From positions 124,001-188,000 of the forward strand of contig JAKNDB010000108.1 in the NCBI GenBank assembly GCA_024305405.1: a DNA stretch of 64,000 nucleotides. Direction: 5' to 3'. A model generated the notes under the pieces. The model was not told where the DNA came from. It saw only the letters and a program-made list of their open reading frames with translations, and did no database searches. This DNA comes from Dirofilaria immitis (taxonomy: Eukaryota; Nematoda; Chromadorea; Rhabditida; Onchocercidae). Position numbers and translations under genes: made by a program. Shown here piece after piece: positions 43,575-55,706 of this stretch (position 1 is the first letter of the stretch; the number at the start of each line of letters is the position of its first letter).

Positions 43575-46500
43575 ATGTCCAGCGAATCCAGTACACGTGG
43601 AGGTGGTATCCAAAAAATTTTAATTCGCATCGAGGTGGTTCTACTCCCCGTGGAGGAAATCGCGGTAGATTTTCGACACGAGGAGGTAAGCGTGGTGGAA
43701 TATCACCGAAAGGAAGTGGTGATCATAATAATTTTTCTAATCGCGGCCGCGGATTTGGAAAGGGTAGAGTTTTTATACTATCTTTGCACAATACTGAAGT
43801 CTAAAGCTTCTCGTTATTTTCATTATACAATTTTTTCTTAGGTAACGGTCGTGGTGGACGAAGCAGTTGGGGTGATCGTGGTGGAAGAGGTAGCTGGGGT
43901 GATCGTGGAAGAGGAAGAAGTGGTCAAGGAAGAAAAGGGTTTTCTGCAAATAACGAAGGTGGTGTAGATTTCAAAAAGCGAATGAGCTTTGATATCGACA
44001 ACAGATTTAGTAAAGGTAATTTTAAAGCTTTGTGTTTGTAATGCTTGTAGTGAATTGTTTAAGCAAAAAGTAGCATTTGTAGTGAATTGTTTAAGCAAAA
44101 GTAGTAATTTTGGCTATGAAATCTCGGTAATGTGTGAATTGGAGATACTCTTTAATAAATGTCATAATAAAGTGACCAATATTTATAATTTATAATTTTT
44201 AATTCAAACTGAAATACAATTTTAAGAACAAAAATCAGCAGATGGAAAGAAGAACCTAAATAAGTATAAAAATGTATGTCGGAACCATCAACTCCCGCAG
44301 CAGTAAAATTTAAGAAACATGAAATGGACTCTGAACATGATGAAGATGAGGTTATTCATTTCTGCTTTTTTGATCCGCTTTTCCCGATATTTGTGATGTG
44401 AAAGGTGTTTCTGTAGATTTGTAGCATGAAGTTTTCTGGTTTCACTGTATACCTTTACAGGCAATTTACAGAAAACAGTTTCATATTAATTGGAAGAGAA
44501 AATGAAGTATTGGTTTTTATTTCTTAATTTTTAGTCGATCAGCCATCGAGTTTTAATTGGTAACGACGTTTTTCTTTTCAGGAAATGAGCATCTCAGATA
44601 TGCAAGATGAAGAAATATGTAGGTTTTATCTATAGAATTCGTCAGTTATGAAGTTAAATTTTATACTTAGCGCATCTAAGGATCTCAAACTTTCCCCTAT
44701 TTCAGCCACAGAAACGCCTGAGAAGATTGCTGCTGGTATGACATCGAAACAGCGAAAAACCCTCACGCCAAAAAACGGCTCAAATTTCACTCAGACAGAA
44801 AGTGCTAAAGGTTTACCAAAAAGGTGGTAATTTTTTGAGAAAGTTTTTAAAGATAAAAGATCTTGCATTTCTTTTCGTCTTGGGTTACATAGAATCCATA
44901 AAATATGGTCGCCGTATCTTAAATTGTTCGCCAAATGTTTTTGCCACGATTATCTTATAAATATGAGGTATCTTTGCAGGGTGCACTTAAACGAGACAAA
45001 GATAAGAAAGGCGATGAAGGTAAGGAAATATCGCCTATTTGCATTCTATCCAAATCTCATCTATTTTTCAGGCAGTTGTGTCTACTAAATGATCATTCTT
45101 AGCAAATTTAAGATTCTTAACATAGTTCGACAAATGCGCAGGCGGTCTGCTGAACTGTTTTAAGAAATAGAACTATTTGATTAATGAAGATAATTTTCTT
45201 CTATGAATTATGAATTTGTTATTACCGATGACACACCACTCAGTTTATGAGTCATCTCTTCAGAAGTTTCTTTTACTAAAGTGAAATTAATCTGTGGTTG
45301 TTAGAAAGTTGCTTCCTATATGTATCATCCCTTAAGAGAGATTTAAAATTTAACTATTAACTAATGTTTCAAATTGTAGAACTTAAAACAAGTCGGAAGG
45401 CTAAGAAGGCGAGAATGACTACTGTTGAAAGCGAGGAGGACGATGAAGTAAGAGATTAAATTTTCATTGAAAATTTTTTCTATACATGTATACATATATA
45501 TATATATATATATATATGCATATATCGTAACGTATTCCTGATCTCCAATTATCTTCAAGTGTTTATTTCTATAATTTGTACAGGAAGAAGATGATGGCGA
45601 TGATGACGATGAAGATGAGGATGAGGATGAGGATGAGGATGACGATGACGATGAGAGCAGTAATGAAGGTATTTTCTGAGCTTTAGAATTTTCTATTCTT
45701 TCTCGGCCTTGTTTAGTTTTCACATTAAATATGTCTGTTTTTGGTAGATTATTTCAAAATGCTGGAATGAGAAAGAGTTTTATTGACTTTTTATCGACAG
45801 TGATGCACAAACTTCACTTTTATTCGAAAATACGTGTGATTAATAAAAACTGAGTCGATATCCACAATAATAATATTTGCACCAGCAATTTATTATATAG
45901 CTTTGTTTATGAAAGCCGATTCTTCAGTCAGAAAAATCCAGAAATTTAAATACGAAATGCGCTGAACTGCAATTGAGAACAGAATTTTTGCAACACGATT
46001 AGAAACTATATTCTTTTAAAAATGGTTTATCTTTAGATTCAGAAGGAAAAGTTACTAAGAAAAATGTGAATGGTGTTGCTGAAATCGGTGAATCAGACGA
46101 ATATGACGATGAAGAAAGTTTAGAGGACGAAGATGAAGAGGAAGCACCCTCTGAAGGTATTCTGCTGTCATATAATTTTACAGACTAATCAGATGGGCCA
46201 GTTTGGTTATGCTGTGAAATGTAGAATGCGTTGAATTAGATTGTTTTTTTTCAGTAAAACCAACACCTGCTTCTACTCCTGGTAATGTAGCACATTTGAA
46301 AAGCGCACTGAAAACTCCTGGTACTGAAAAATCAAGCAAGAAGGTTTCACTTTCTGCCGTAACTACAACTACTCCGAAAACATTATTGAAGGTTGGTATC
46401 TATAAGGGACTTAACTTTTTTCAGCCGTTATGCTCTTTTTTAACAATATTCACATAGTATAGTGAGAATTGATTGGGAAATTAACGCTGTAAAATTCTAG

Positions 46501-49500
46501 AATAAAACACCAGTCACACCGCATCCTCAAACAGTATCGAGCAAAAATAAGAAGACAAGGCGGCTAAAATTCGAAGAATCTGATGAAAGCGATGAAGATG
46601 AAGAGAATGACGATGAGGATGAAGAAGAACCTAAATTGGATGATAAACAAATGAAAATAATGGGGAGTGATGATTCAGAAGATGATGATGAAGACGAAGA
46701 TGAAGAAATGACGGATGATGATGAAGGAAAAAGCGATGAAGACAATGGGGCAGATAATATGAAAAAGATGGCAGTAGATGTCAAGACAGGACTTGCAAAA
46801 GTAAGGGATTGTCATGTCTGATTTAGAAGTTATTAAAGGAGAGTAATTCGGGAAACAAATATATTTTTCTTTAAACTGGACTATTCGGAAAATTTTGAGA
46901 TTGATCTTTATTTGGGAAATGCTGGAGTTCATTATCTCTTGTATACAACTCTCACTATATTTTTAGTTAGTGCACATCATTAGTAAAATTTCAAATTTCA
47001 GACGAAGCAGGAAGAGAGCAGTGAAACAATTCAAAATAAAAGGATAGGATCAATTTGAAAGAGCTGCATACTAAAAGCGACAAAGGAACTGAAGAAAAGT
47101 AGTTTCTAGTGTTTTTTAAATATCGTTTTCTGCAAAATTCAACTTAAATTTCTTATCATTCTTAAACCATTAAGTAAGCAGAAAAGATATTTGCTTTTTG
47201 GCCGTGATTCGAACTCATTTCTTGAGCTCTTGTCTTTTCGCATACAGTTTTACCTAAGACTAAATGTTTTCATAATTCCTTTATTTTTGGACCATACATG
47301 TACTTTCTCCTAGAAATCTTAGAAATCAAAACTTCCACTTTTGTCAGTGTCTGAAAATTTTATTGAAATTTTTGGTGAAAAAAAAATCAAGAGCATAAGA
47401 CGAGATTGGTTTGCAAAAATCTAATTCGATTAGCATAATGAACATGCAGATTAGTAATCATGAAGCAGATGTGAAACCCATGTCTTTAATCAAAATATGA
47501 AAATATACTAGACTTTGTTCAGGGAAATGTGGTTGCTAATAAGCACGAGATGAAAGGAGTTAAAAGGAAATGTGAAGATGAACCAGTGCTGAAGGTATAG
47601 GTTTTGCTTTATTTTTTTCTTTATGGAACTGAGAGAGTTGGAATCGGTATAGATAAATTTAATTTAGCTGGAGGATGCAAAAGAGGTGATCAAGGAAGAA
47701 CAAAAAGACGAGAAGAACGCGACAAAAAGTCATTGTTTGTGCGAGGATTACCCAAAGACGTAAAATTGGGGCAGTTAAAAGCCCTTCATAATGACATTCT
47801 CTATGTGCGCCATATGCCGCATCGCAAGTAAGCATTCATTAATTTTAACTAAAACATTGTTTATAGATTTCCATATATTTTTTTATATATACGCAAAATT
47901 GGGTCAGTTGGAAGCCCTTCATAATGACATTCTCTATGTTTTGAAAAACACATCTGATTCCTCCAGCTTTGCATGGTTAATATTCCCAAGCGAGAAGCTT
48001 TGTGAGAAGGCATACGAAGACATATCAAAACAAACAGTCGAAGGTCGAACATTAACTGTCGATTTCTGTGGAGCAAAGGCAAAAACACGACCTCAAAAGG
48101 ACAGGGGTCAATTACCCATCAATCCTCTGGAATTATTTGTTGGTGGCTTACCACCATCAACCTCAAAGATCAGATGAAAGTCATTTTTCGACAAGCAACT
48201 AATATCAGTTTCCCGAAACAAGCCAGAAATAAGAACAAATTGTAAGCTAGTTGATTCAAAAATTTGTCACTCATATTTAAGATTGAAAACCTAAAGATAT
48301 TACAGTTTGAAAAATGTAACGTCCAGAAGTACTTTATGTTTTGCTGGAAAGTATGAACTGTTACGTTTTCAACTGTAACTGAAATTTTTCTCCAATAAAA
48401 AGAACTATGTCTGCCATAAGCAGGTTTTTCAATCTTTGCGGTCGATTTGAGGTTATCAATATTTTTGGTTTTATCGAGAGAAGAGTTTATAATTTCAAAC
48501 CTAATTTCTAGATACTGCTTCGTACAGTTTGGTAATGAAAAAGAAGCCCGAGCGGCATTCGAAAAAGGAAAGACGCTGAAGATCAGCGGCGTACCAGTTG
48601 ATGTTCTCTATGCTCGGATACGCAAAGGTTAACACTTTTGCTTAAAAAAATTTTTTTTACGAATCTCTGGAAAAGTCGAAATCAATAGCTGCTGAGCAAC
48701 TGATTTTGTCATTATATTACAGGAATAACTGATGAGGTGAAGGAGCCGAAAACGAAGCAAAATGCAAGTTTATCGAATGGTATTGCAACAAAACAGGAGT
48801 AAAAAGTTTATCGAAAAAAGTGAAATAAATGGCGATGCGACAAGCGAAGGAATTGAATCCTCGAAGGAAGGCATTGTGGAAGTGATTTGTTTTTTTTTTT
48901 TTTTTTTCATATGTATTTTTGATGTACCGCTGCACTATCTCAGATTTAAACAAATGCAACGCCAACATGATATACGCTTTGTGAATAGCAACATTGTTTG
49001 CTCTTTTTTCAGTCTTCATTTTAGGATAGCTATTCATTCTCGAAGCCCAAGAAAGCGAAATTAGCTAAGACAGATGATCCTAAAGTGCTGCGTAAGACGA
49101 CTGAATCATTGAAACAGAAAAAGCTGAATTGAAGGTGGGCCAACACTCTTTCACATTTTTATTGGACTATATAAGTTTAAGAAAGCATAGTTTAATCGAC
49201 ATGTTTTTCCATTTCTAATGGAAGTCATTTGTGAATTTTTGTTAAAGGTTTCAAATGATTTTCTCTAAATCTTTCTTTTGTTCATTCTACCTTATTCATT
49301 TGGGAAGAATCAAAGTTCGGAAAAAAATAATCTTGGACAAGCTAAGATATTCATCATTTCTAATGTATTTGAAATATTTGTTTTAGTGTGCCACAGTATC
49401 TAAAAAACCGAATTTGAAAGGTTCCAGTGGAAAAATATTATTTGGGCAAAGCAAAACAAATTCGGAAGACGACAAATTAACTAGCGATAAGAATGAGGAG

Positions 49501-49722
49501 GATGATAATATTGATGGTGATGATGACAATAATAATGATGATGGTGATGATAATAACGATGATAATAAAGATGACGATGATGATGATGACGATGGTGATG
49601 ATGATGATGGCGATGATGACGATGATGACGATGATGACGATGATGACGATGATGACGATGAGGATGAAGAGGAAGAGGAAGACGATGAGGAAGATAATGG
49701 AAATAGAGATGATAGTGACTAA
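43575..49722 (+). CDS. Nucleolin-like protein: RGG box, acidic tracts, two RRMs, Asp-rich tail
   Basis: Nucleolar RNA-binding protein of roughly 900 residues, probably in rRNA transcription and ribosome assembly. Exons: 43575-43763, 43842-44015 (RGG/GRG repeats), 44227-44350, 44582-44618, 44706-44826, 44980-45019, 45380-45447, 45584-45668, 46037-46156, 46255-46391, 46501-46800 (Lys-rich and Asp/Glu-rich blocks), 47002-47098, 47523-47594, 47668-47827 and ~47890-48241 (RRM1 SLFVRGLPKDVKLGQLKALH; RRM2 ELFVGGLPPS), 48512-48627 (RNP1-like YCFVQFG), 48723-48881, 49025-49134, 49387-49722 (poly-Asp tail). RRM1 text TVEGRTLTVDFCGAK resembles nucleolin. About seven exon reads need one base added in a run. 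MSEPSTPAAV at 44276 could be a separate start, making the RGG part its own gene; I favour one gene. AATAAA at 49847-49852. Confidence 0.75.
45492..45518. repeat. (TA)n microsatellite
   Basis: Alternating TA tract in an intron of the nucleolin-like gene. Confidence 0.9.
47757..47940 (+). repeat. Partial tandem duplication inside RRM1
   Basis: About 45 bases coding KLGQLKALHNDILYV (47763-47807) recur as KLGQLEALHNDILYV at 47896-47940. The first copy continues the RRM start and then runs into unrelated RHMPHRK and a donor GTAAGC; the second is preceded by intron-like sequence and continues correctly into the rest of the RRM. Confidence 0.85.
49500..49692 (+). repeat. GAT/GAC triplet tract coding poly-Asp
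   Basis: Imperfect trinucleotide repeat at the C-terminal end of the nucleolin-like gene; read on the other strand it gives a hydrophobic Ile/Val frame that is an artefact. Confidence 0.9.
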
Positions 49723-52431
49723 AGTAATTAAATGGATGACTTTCATGCTTAAAGGTGAATTGCTGGAAAGTTAATATTATTATCTAATTTGATTGGTTTG
49801 TCAGAACTTAGATTATTTCATGAGAAAACGATGCAGAATTAAACTGAATAAATACAGCGGTTGGGTTCGTTTTTAAAGTTGATAAAAGATCAATCATTTC
49901 TTTTTGCTCTCTACTCCTTAGACACTTTTTATTTAACCATTTTTGACTTCAGAATATAGTGATGATGAGGAAAACTTTTTTATTTATGTTTTGTTATTCA
50001 GTTTAGTGGATTTGGTACTTTATTTTCATCAAGTTGTCCTTTGTGCACTATGTTGCTGCCTCCCATCCTCCTCATAATTCATTGTTCAATAACCATTGGT
50101 TGATTTAAGACCGTTTTTTTCTAATCCGTACACAATTGTCATATTTTTGTTGCTGCATTTTGAAGATAGATTCTGATGCTTTGTTGTTATTGAGTTCCTA
50201 TTCCTGCTTTTTCGGCAAAATAAGGGAGCTTCCTTCGCTGGTGTGGAATGGGAATTTAACACCTAGATGTCTCAGAATATTATCTATAAACCCATTTCCA
50301 GATTTTTCGAGGTTTTTGGTAAAAAAAAGGAAGAGGAAAAAGTTGAATTTATGAGATGAGGATCAGTTATTCTCATCTTTGGGATGTTCAAAGCTTAATT
50401 TATCTGTGATGGATTCACTATTTTTATCGTAAAAGTAGATTTGCAAATGAAGCCGGTCTGACTGTATGCGAATTTAGCTAAGCGAGATGCTAATGAAGTC
50501 AATTTTTGGAAGTTGCCAAAGTGAAATTGTTCGTGGGATTGTCACGTATGTTATGATACTGAGCACTGGGTACTGAATGCAAACGTGACCGCTTGATGAG
50601 AGCGGCAAAGTGCTAACCGGATATTCCAGAAGGGACATTAGGTATATATTGGTGTAGTTGCAAGGATTGGAAAATTTCAATTGGTGTGACGGTATTCTAG
50701 GTTCTAGCTATGAATTGGGAAGGAATTGGAAGTTTCGGATTTAAAGTAGCGGTAATCTTCATGGTAACTAAAGGGGTGAAAAGAGCGCGGGGTTTTATAT
50801 GCTCGTGCCCGTCGTTGTAAATGGTGCTAATTTGTGGGGATTTCACTGTCTTTGCCATAGATTGTTTTATCTATAGCGGTTTTATGCTTATGCTAAGTTC
50901 CGTTAGTGCTTGAAATGCGTATTTTTGAACCAGAAGCAATGGGAATGATTTTCGTTCTGTAGCCTAATTTCTCATTTTTGGAAACTTAAAGTTGGAACTT
51001 TTAAATTTTCTCGACAACACATCGATCGAATCCGTATTTAATTTATATATGGATTTAGGTTGTTGTGTAATAATCTTTGGTTATTTTTTTCCCAATTTCT
51101 ATATAAGTTCGCACTGATTAATTCATAGAATTTGATTCATATACCCATTGTATCGGTTCAATTTAGATTTAGGATGAAGTTATTGCACAAATCATGCTTA
51201 CTTATTCCCATCGCCAACAGTTTGGAGAACGGATGATGAAAACATTTTTAGCATCAAGGGTAAGAAGAAGAAAGTATCAACTTCATTAATTCTATGAAGA
51301 AGAAAGTATCAGCTTCATTAATTCTATGAAGCATTCAAGAAGAAGAAAGTATCAACTTCATTAATTCTATGAAGAAGAAAGTATCAGCTTCATTAATTCA
51401 TGAAGCAGGATGGTTTTAGTAAGTTTGAGGATGAAATTTCAGATTAAACAGCGAAAATAAAATATATATATTTCTATATTATCAAGTAGGAAGTGAAGGA
51501 AATAACATATTGGATTCCACTTGTTAGCAGCTTTCATGATGTGGTTCTTGATAAAGTATGAAAAAGCAATATGTAATTGAGATATGAAGAATAGATATTG
51601 GTGAAAAACATCTTCCAAATTCGAGATTTATGATTTCTCATCGTATCTTTTGATTTTTATTGCTTCCATACAGCTTTTCAAAGTTCGATGATATAATAGT
51701 ATTAATGTTTTTATATTGGTTCATGTGGTTTTAGAAAAATATGAGCGTATGATTTCGTACATGAGGCTAGTAGATAGAATGGTTTAAAGATTTTGTGGAT
51801 AAGGATTGTCCAAGAAAAAATGATTATTATCTACAATTGATTATATATGTATCTAATTGGCTTCATTAAATCCTTATTGGAATCATTCATGCTTATGACG
51901 GATGATGCATTACTGCTGAAAGCGTGGCATAAATCGGTTGATGTCCTTGGTACGACAAGGTGCGGTGGCCTCATCAATGAAATCATTGATACACATAGCC
52001 GATAAGACTTCTACTAATTGCATGTTTCTTTTATATGGTAGCAATGGTAAGGCGTACAGGGTTTAACATTCATCATATTACTATGGTGTTTATCATTTCG
52101 TCGGAAACTTGTTATCCATCATCTATTGATGCAGTGTTTCTGAATCATATGTCAAATTGGTGACTTTTTTTCTTTTTTATAACTATATTCGTTCGCTATT
52201 ATTCATTGACAATAATTCATTATATGCACAAAAGAATCACACATCTCACACTAAGCAGGATTTTTGTTTATATTTCAGGAAAATCTCAGTTTTATTTTTT
52301 ACATCATTTACGTGTTGATTATTCATTTTGATTGAAACATTTCATCTTTTTCTATTTTTTTATCGGTAACTGATGAATTAAATTGATCAAATTGAATTTT
52401 TCTTTAATTCTAATCAATTTTTCAGTCATTG
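49723..52431. other. Intergenic 2.7 kb, no gene recognised
   Basis: Contains the 3' UTR of the nucleolin-like gene, a 38-base repeat cluster at 51264-51407, and the upstream flank of the phosphopantetheinyl transferase. A short frame at 51174-51240 (MKLLHKSCLLIPIANS) has no support. Confidence 0.5.
51264..51407. repeat. Four tandem copies of a 32-45 base unit
   Basis: Each unit is AAGAAGAAAGTATCARCTTC followed by ATTAATTCTATG. Units alternate between CAACTTC and CAGCTTC, so a two-unit block has itself been duplicated. Each unit contains CTTCAT-TAATTCT-ATGAAG, a six-base inverted repeat. Confidence 0.9.
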
Positions 52432-54359
52432 ATGATGCAGGCCAGAGATTGCAAATGCCATCGTTTGGCCGTTAGTCTTAACGAAACATTGAACAGTTTA
52501 AATTTTGAGGCAAATTTTCGAAAAGCTGTTCAGTCGCTTACTTCCGTAAGTAATTGTTTTGATTAATTATTCCAATTCATCATGTCCCATCAATCTTTCT
52601 CTAAACTGATCGATTGTCCTTTTCATTAATTTTCTCTAATTGATAAATTGTCAGCCATGTTAGATAAGGAAAAAAAAAACCACACAAGCAAAAAGCTTTC
52701 GTAAAAACGTAATGGTAGGAATTTCCACTTTATTTATTTGGATAATTAAGTTTGTTTGGATGACCAGGCTTTCTAAAATTATAGGAAGAGTGTGCTAAAG
52801 CTGCAAGATTTCGTTTTAAAGACGATGCGCTTGCCTCTATATTAGGACGTCTTTTTCTTCGTCAGGTTATTCCATAATTATATTTATAGCAGTTGTTTTG
52901 TCTATTTCAGATTTAGCAATCTTGAATTCATCTATCACATTTATATATAAAATAACATATACATAGGAATATATATAAGAAAATCTTTCAAATGAATTTC
53001 CGCATAATATATTATATAGGCCACAAGACGTTTATCGAACGTGGAATGGAATACGATTAAATTTGGACGAACAGAAAAGGAAAGCCGTATCTAATGAGTC
53101 CAAGTAATACGAAATATGGCTTCAATGTCTCACATCAGGGAGATTATGTAGCATTCGCAAGTAGTTGTTCGCAGAAGGTAAGTAATACTGATATTGTATC
53201 ATATCGTTATTATTCATGTCATTAATAGAAAACTTTTTGATTATTTTTATGTAGCATATTTTTTTCGAATGCTTTTGAGAAAATATGCTATTTTTATTTA
53301 ACATTTTCGAATATTTTTTAAATTCATTTTGAAATAATGGATGAGAACAATTTCCAGGTTGGTGTAGATTGCATGCGGTTGCATAAAGAAAGAAATAATA
53401 AATCGGCCGATGATTATATTACATCAATGGCAAAATCAGCTGGTCCGGAAGAATTGAGAATGATGAGAAGCCAAGCGACCGACCAAATGAAAATGATTTA
53501 TTTCTATCGATATTGGTGCTTAAAAGAAGCAGTTCTTAAAGTAAGCACATTTCAATATTGATGCGCTAAGTGATATTCCCATATCTCAAATTCATTTATA
53601 ATTTTTCTGAAATCTCTATTATTTGATTTATACGACTTCTTAGTACTTGAAATAACTTCCTAAAATTTCTGCAATATTTTAGAATCGTATAAATTTTCCG
53701 AAATTTCTTAGCATGTCCGAGAATCTGCAAACATTCCCCATAATCATTCCTATATGCTCAAAGTTTTTCTCAATCCATTGAAAATGATTTGCATATTTTT
53801 TTTCGAATTCCAGCGAACTATGGCATTTTTTAAGGCAACCGGAGAGGGTTTGCTGCAAGACTTAAGCCGACTGAATTTTCATATTGAACAAAAGGAACGA
53901 TATCGACCGAGGTGTTTCATTACTTCAACAACTGTATCATTGGATGGTGAATTGCAAGACGAATGGATGTTAGAGGAAACATTCATCGATGAAATGCACA
54001 ATGTTGCGGTAGAAATTTTTACACAGCAAATTAAATACAAAAAAGTGACAACTGTGTTCTCCTCTTTTCTTTCTATGTCGTCTTCCTTTTCCAGTTGATG
54101 AAATCATAATGCTTTTCATTCAAATTAATTATCCTGTACTACCTAAGGAATATTTTTTAAGGGCATCTAGTTATAGGTATGTCGTGAGAAACGCATGCCA
54201 AGTCATTGTCTATATTCGACAAATCCCGATACACGAATATATTTTGGCTTCGTCGATATAAGTTTCTTACTCGAAGGTACTGCTATTCTAAATCCTTTAC
54301 CTGAGGACGGTGCTGCTGAGTGGATGAATTTCAATGCCAAACCAAGAAAGATCTTTTAA
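52432..54359 (+). CDS. 4'-phosphopantetheinyl transferase, AASDHPPT type
   Basis: Transfers the 4'-phosphopantetheine arm of coenzyme A to a serine of acyl-carrier domains (fatty acid synthase, aminoadipate dehydrogenase); cytosolic. Exons 52432-52545, 52785-52865, 53020-53177, 53358-53540, 53835-54008, 54177-54359; about 297 residues, near the human 309. Matches in order: FRFKDDALASILGRLFLRQ (arm-binding region), FGRTEKGKPYL, FNVSHQGDYV, VGVDCM (Mg-binding Asp) and RYWCLKEAVLKATGEGL with the WxxKEA motif. C-terminus RIYFGFVDISFLLEG and LPEDGAAEW follow the animal family. Start: the first ATG after the acceptor at 52425. One G is missing in the run at 53079-53081. Last two junctions are in phase. 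Confidence 0.9.
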
Positions 54360-55706
54360 GTGATGATGATGATAGATAGGAAATGCTACAAACTCTAACT
54401 CGCCTATACTGTTTTATTATGCAATTTTACAACTGATTGTTCGTGAAAAATTTTTTTCTTGGTGGTAGTTTTGCACTCTACCTTCTTACAAATATGCAAG
54501 TTTAATTATGAACTTCTAACAGATTTGCAAACTTTTCACCAAATCTAAATACATCCATCTAAATTAGTCATTTTCTATTTTACATAATCAGTTATTTGAA
54601 TAGAGATTATAAAGTGACGTAACAAGGACACTGTGTGATTTCCATGTTACATCCTATAGTAGTACCTGACTTAGTTTTTAGTCGCTCATTTCCAAGAGAG
54701 TAATGATGATTTCTAGATAAAGTCTAGTATTTTCAAAGTTACAATGGGATTTGCTGAACATTATCACATATCATGTGCGCGTTTCTTCAATGAAATAATT
54801 ATTCTAAGACAGCATGGGTAAGCGTGATCGACTTTACAGTTCTGGAGTATCGTCCCACAAAATTCAAATGCAAACCATAGAGTCAAACATTTATATTTTA
54901 GAAAGTGAACCAATAAAAACTTATAAAGCATAACAGTTTTCCCATACAGGAAAGAAAATTGAATAATTTATAAGTAGAAATTACGATAGTTTTCGAATAT
55001 TTGGCAGCGGTTCACTCTCAACTAGTAACAACTTGAATAAACCTCTAAAAATAAATCAAACGATATTAAAAAAAGATTTCAACACAAAAAAATTGTTAGT
55101 TTACTCTCAAACATAACCGGCATCCTACAAATCCGTTATTTATGCCGTAATGCCAAAAACGATTTGTTTCATTCTTTTCAATACTTCACCTTATGTAATA
55201 TACGCATATAGTATTATTGTTTGTTTGGAAATACTACTTCTATTCGTAAGACACTTTATGAGCCTTATTTTACGAAAGATATTAAAGTTAAAAGTGTGAA
55301 CATTTCCAATCAAAAATAATATATGTATAATCTAAAAATTAAACAGAAAAGCTTAAAACATTATAATCGATGAGAATAAAATCTCGCAAAAATGGATAGG
55401 AAAGAAGATATTCCTAAAAATTCCATCAGTTTTTAACGGAAAAAAAAAGAAAAAGTAACGGGAAGTACTATTATTCAATCCATGCATTTTACCAAGGAGT
55501 AACTGGAACGTGAGATGATTATTTTTCTATAATTCCACTTTCCAATGATTCCAAAAAAAAAGAAAAAAATTATATAGGAGCTAAAGAAAGATAATGATAA
55601 CCGGGAAAAAGCGCTTGCACGAAGATATTTGCATCTTACTACGATATGAACAAAAAACCAACAAGCCAAACCAAATTTCAGGATAGCAATAAGATTTTTT
55701 TCTTTT
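54360..55706. other. Intergenic, 3' ends of two convergent genes
   Basis: No coding signal. It separates the phosphopantetheinyl transferase (plus) from the NOP16-like gene (minus). Confidence 0.5.

Noticed and set aside
45361..45723. Poly-Ser frame on the minus strand
   Set aside because: Antisense of the acidic exons of the nucleolin-like gene.
49477..49774. Ile/Val and Met/Thr frames over the triplet repeat
   Set aside because: Other-frame readings of the poly-Asp codons; only the Asp frame is linked to real exons.
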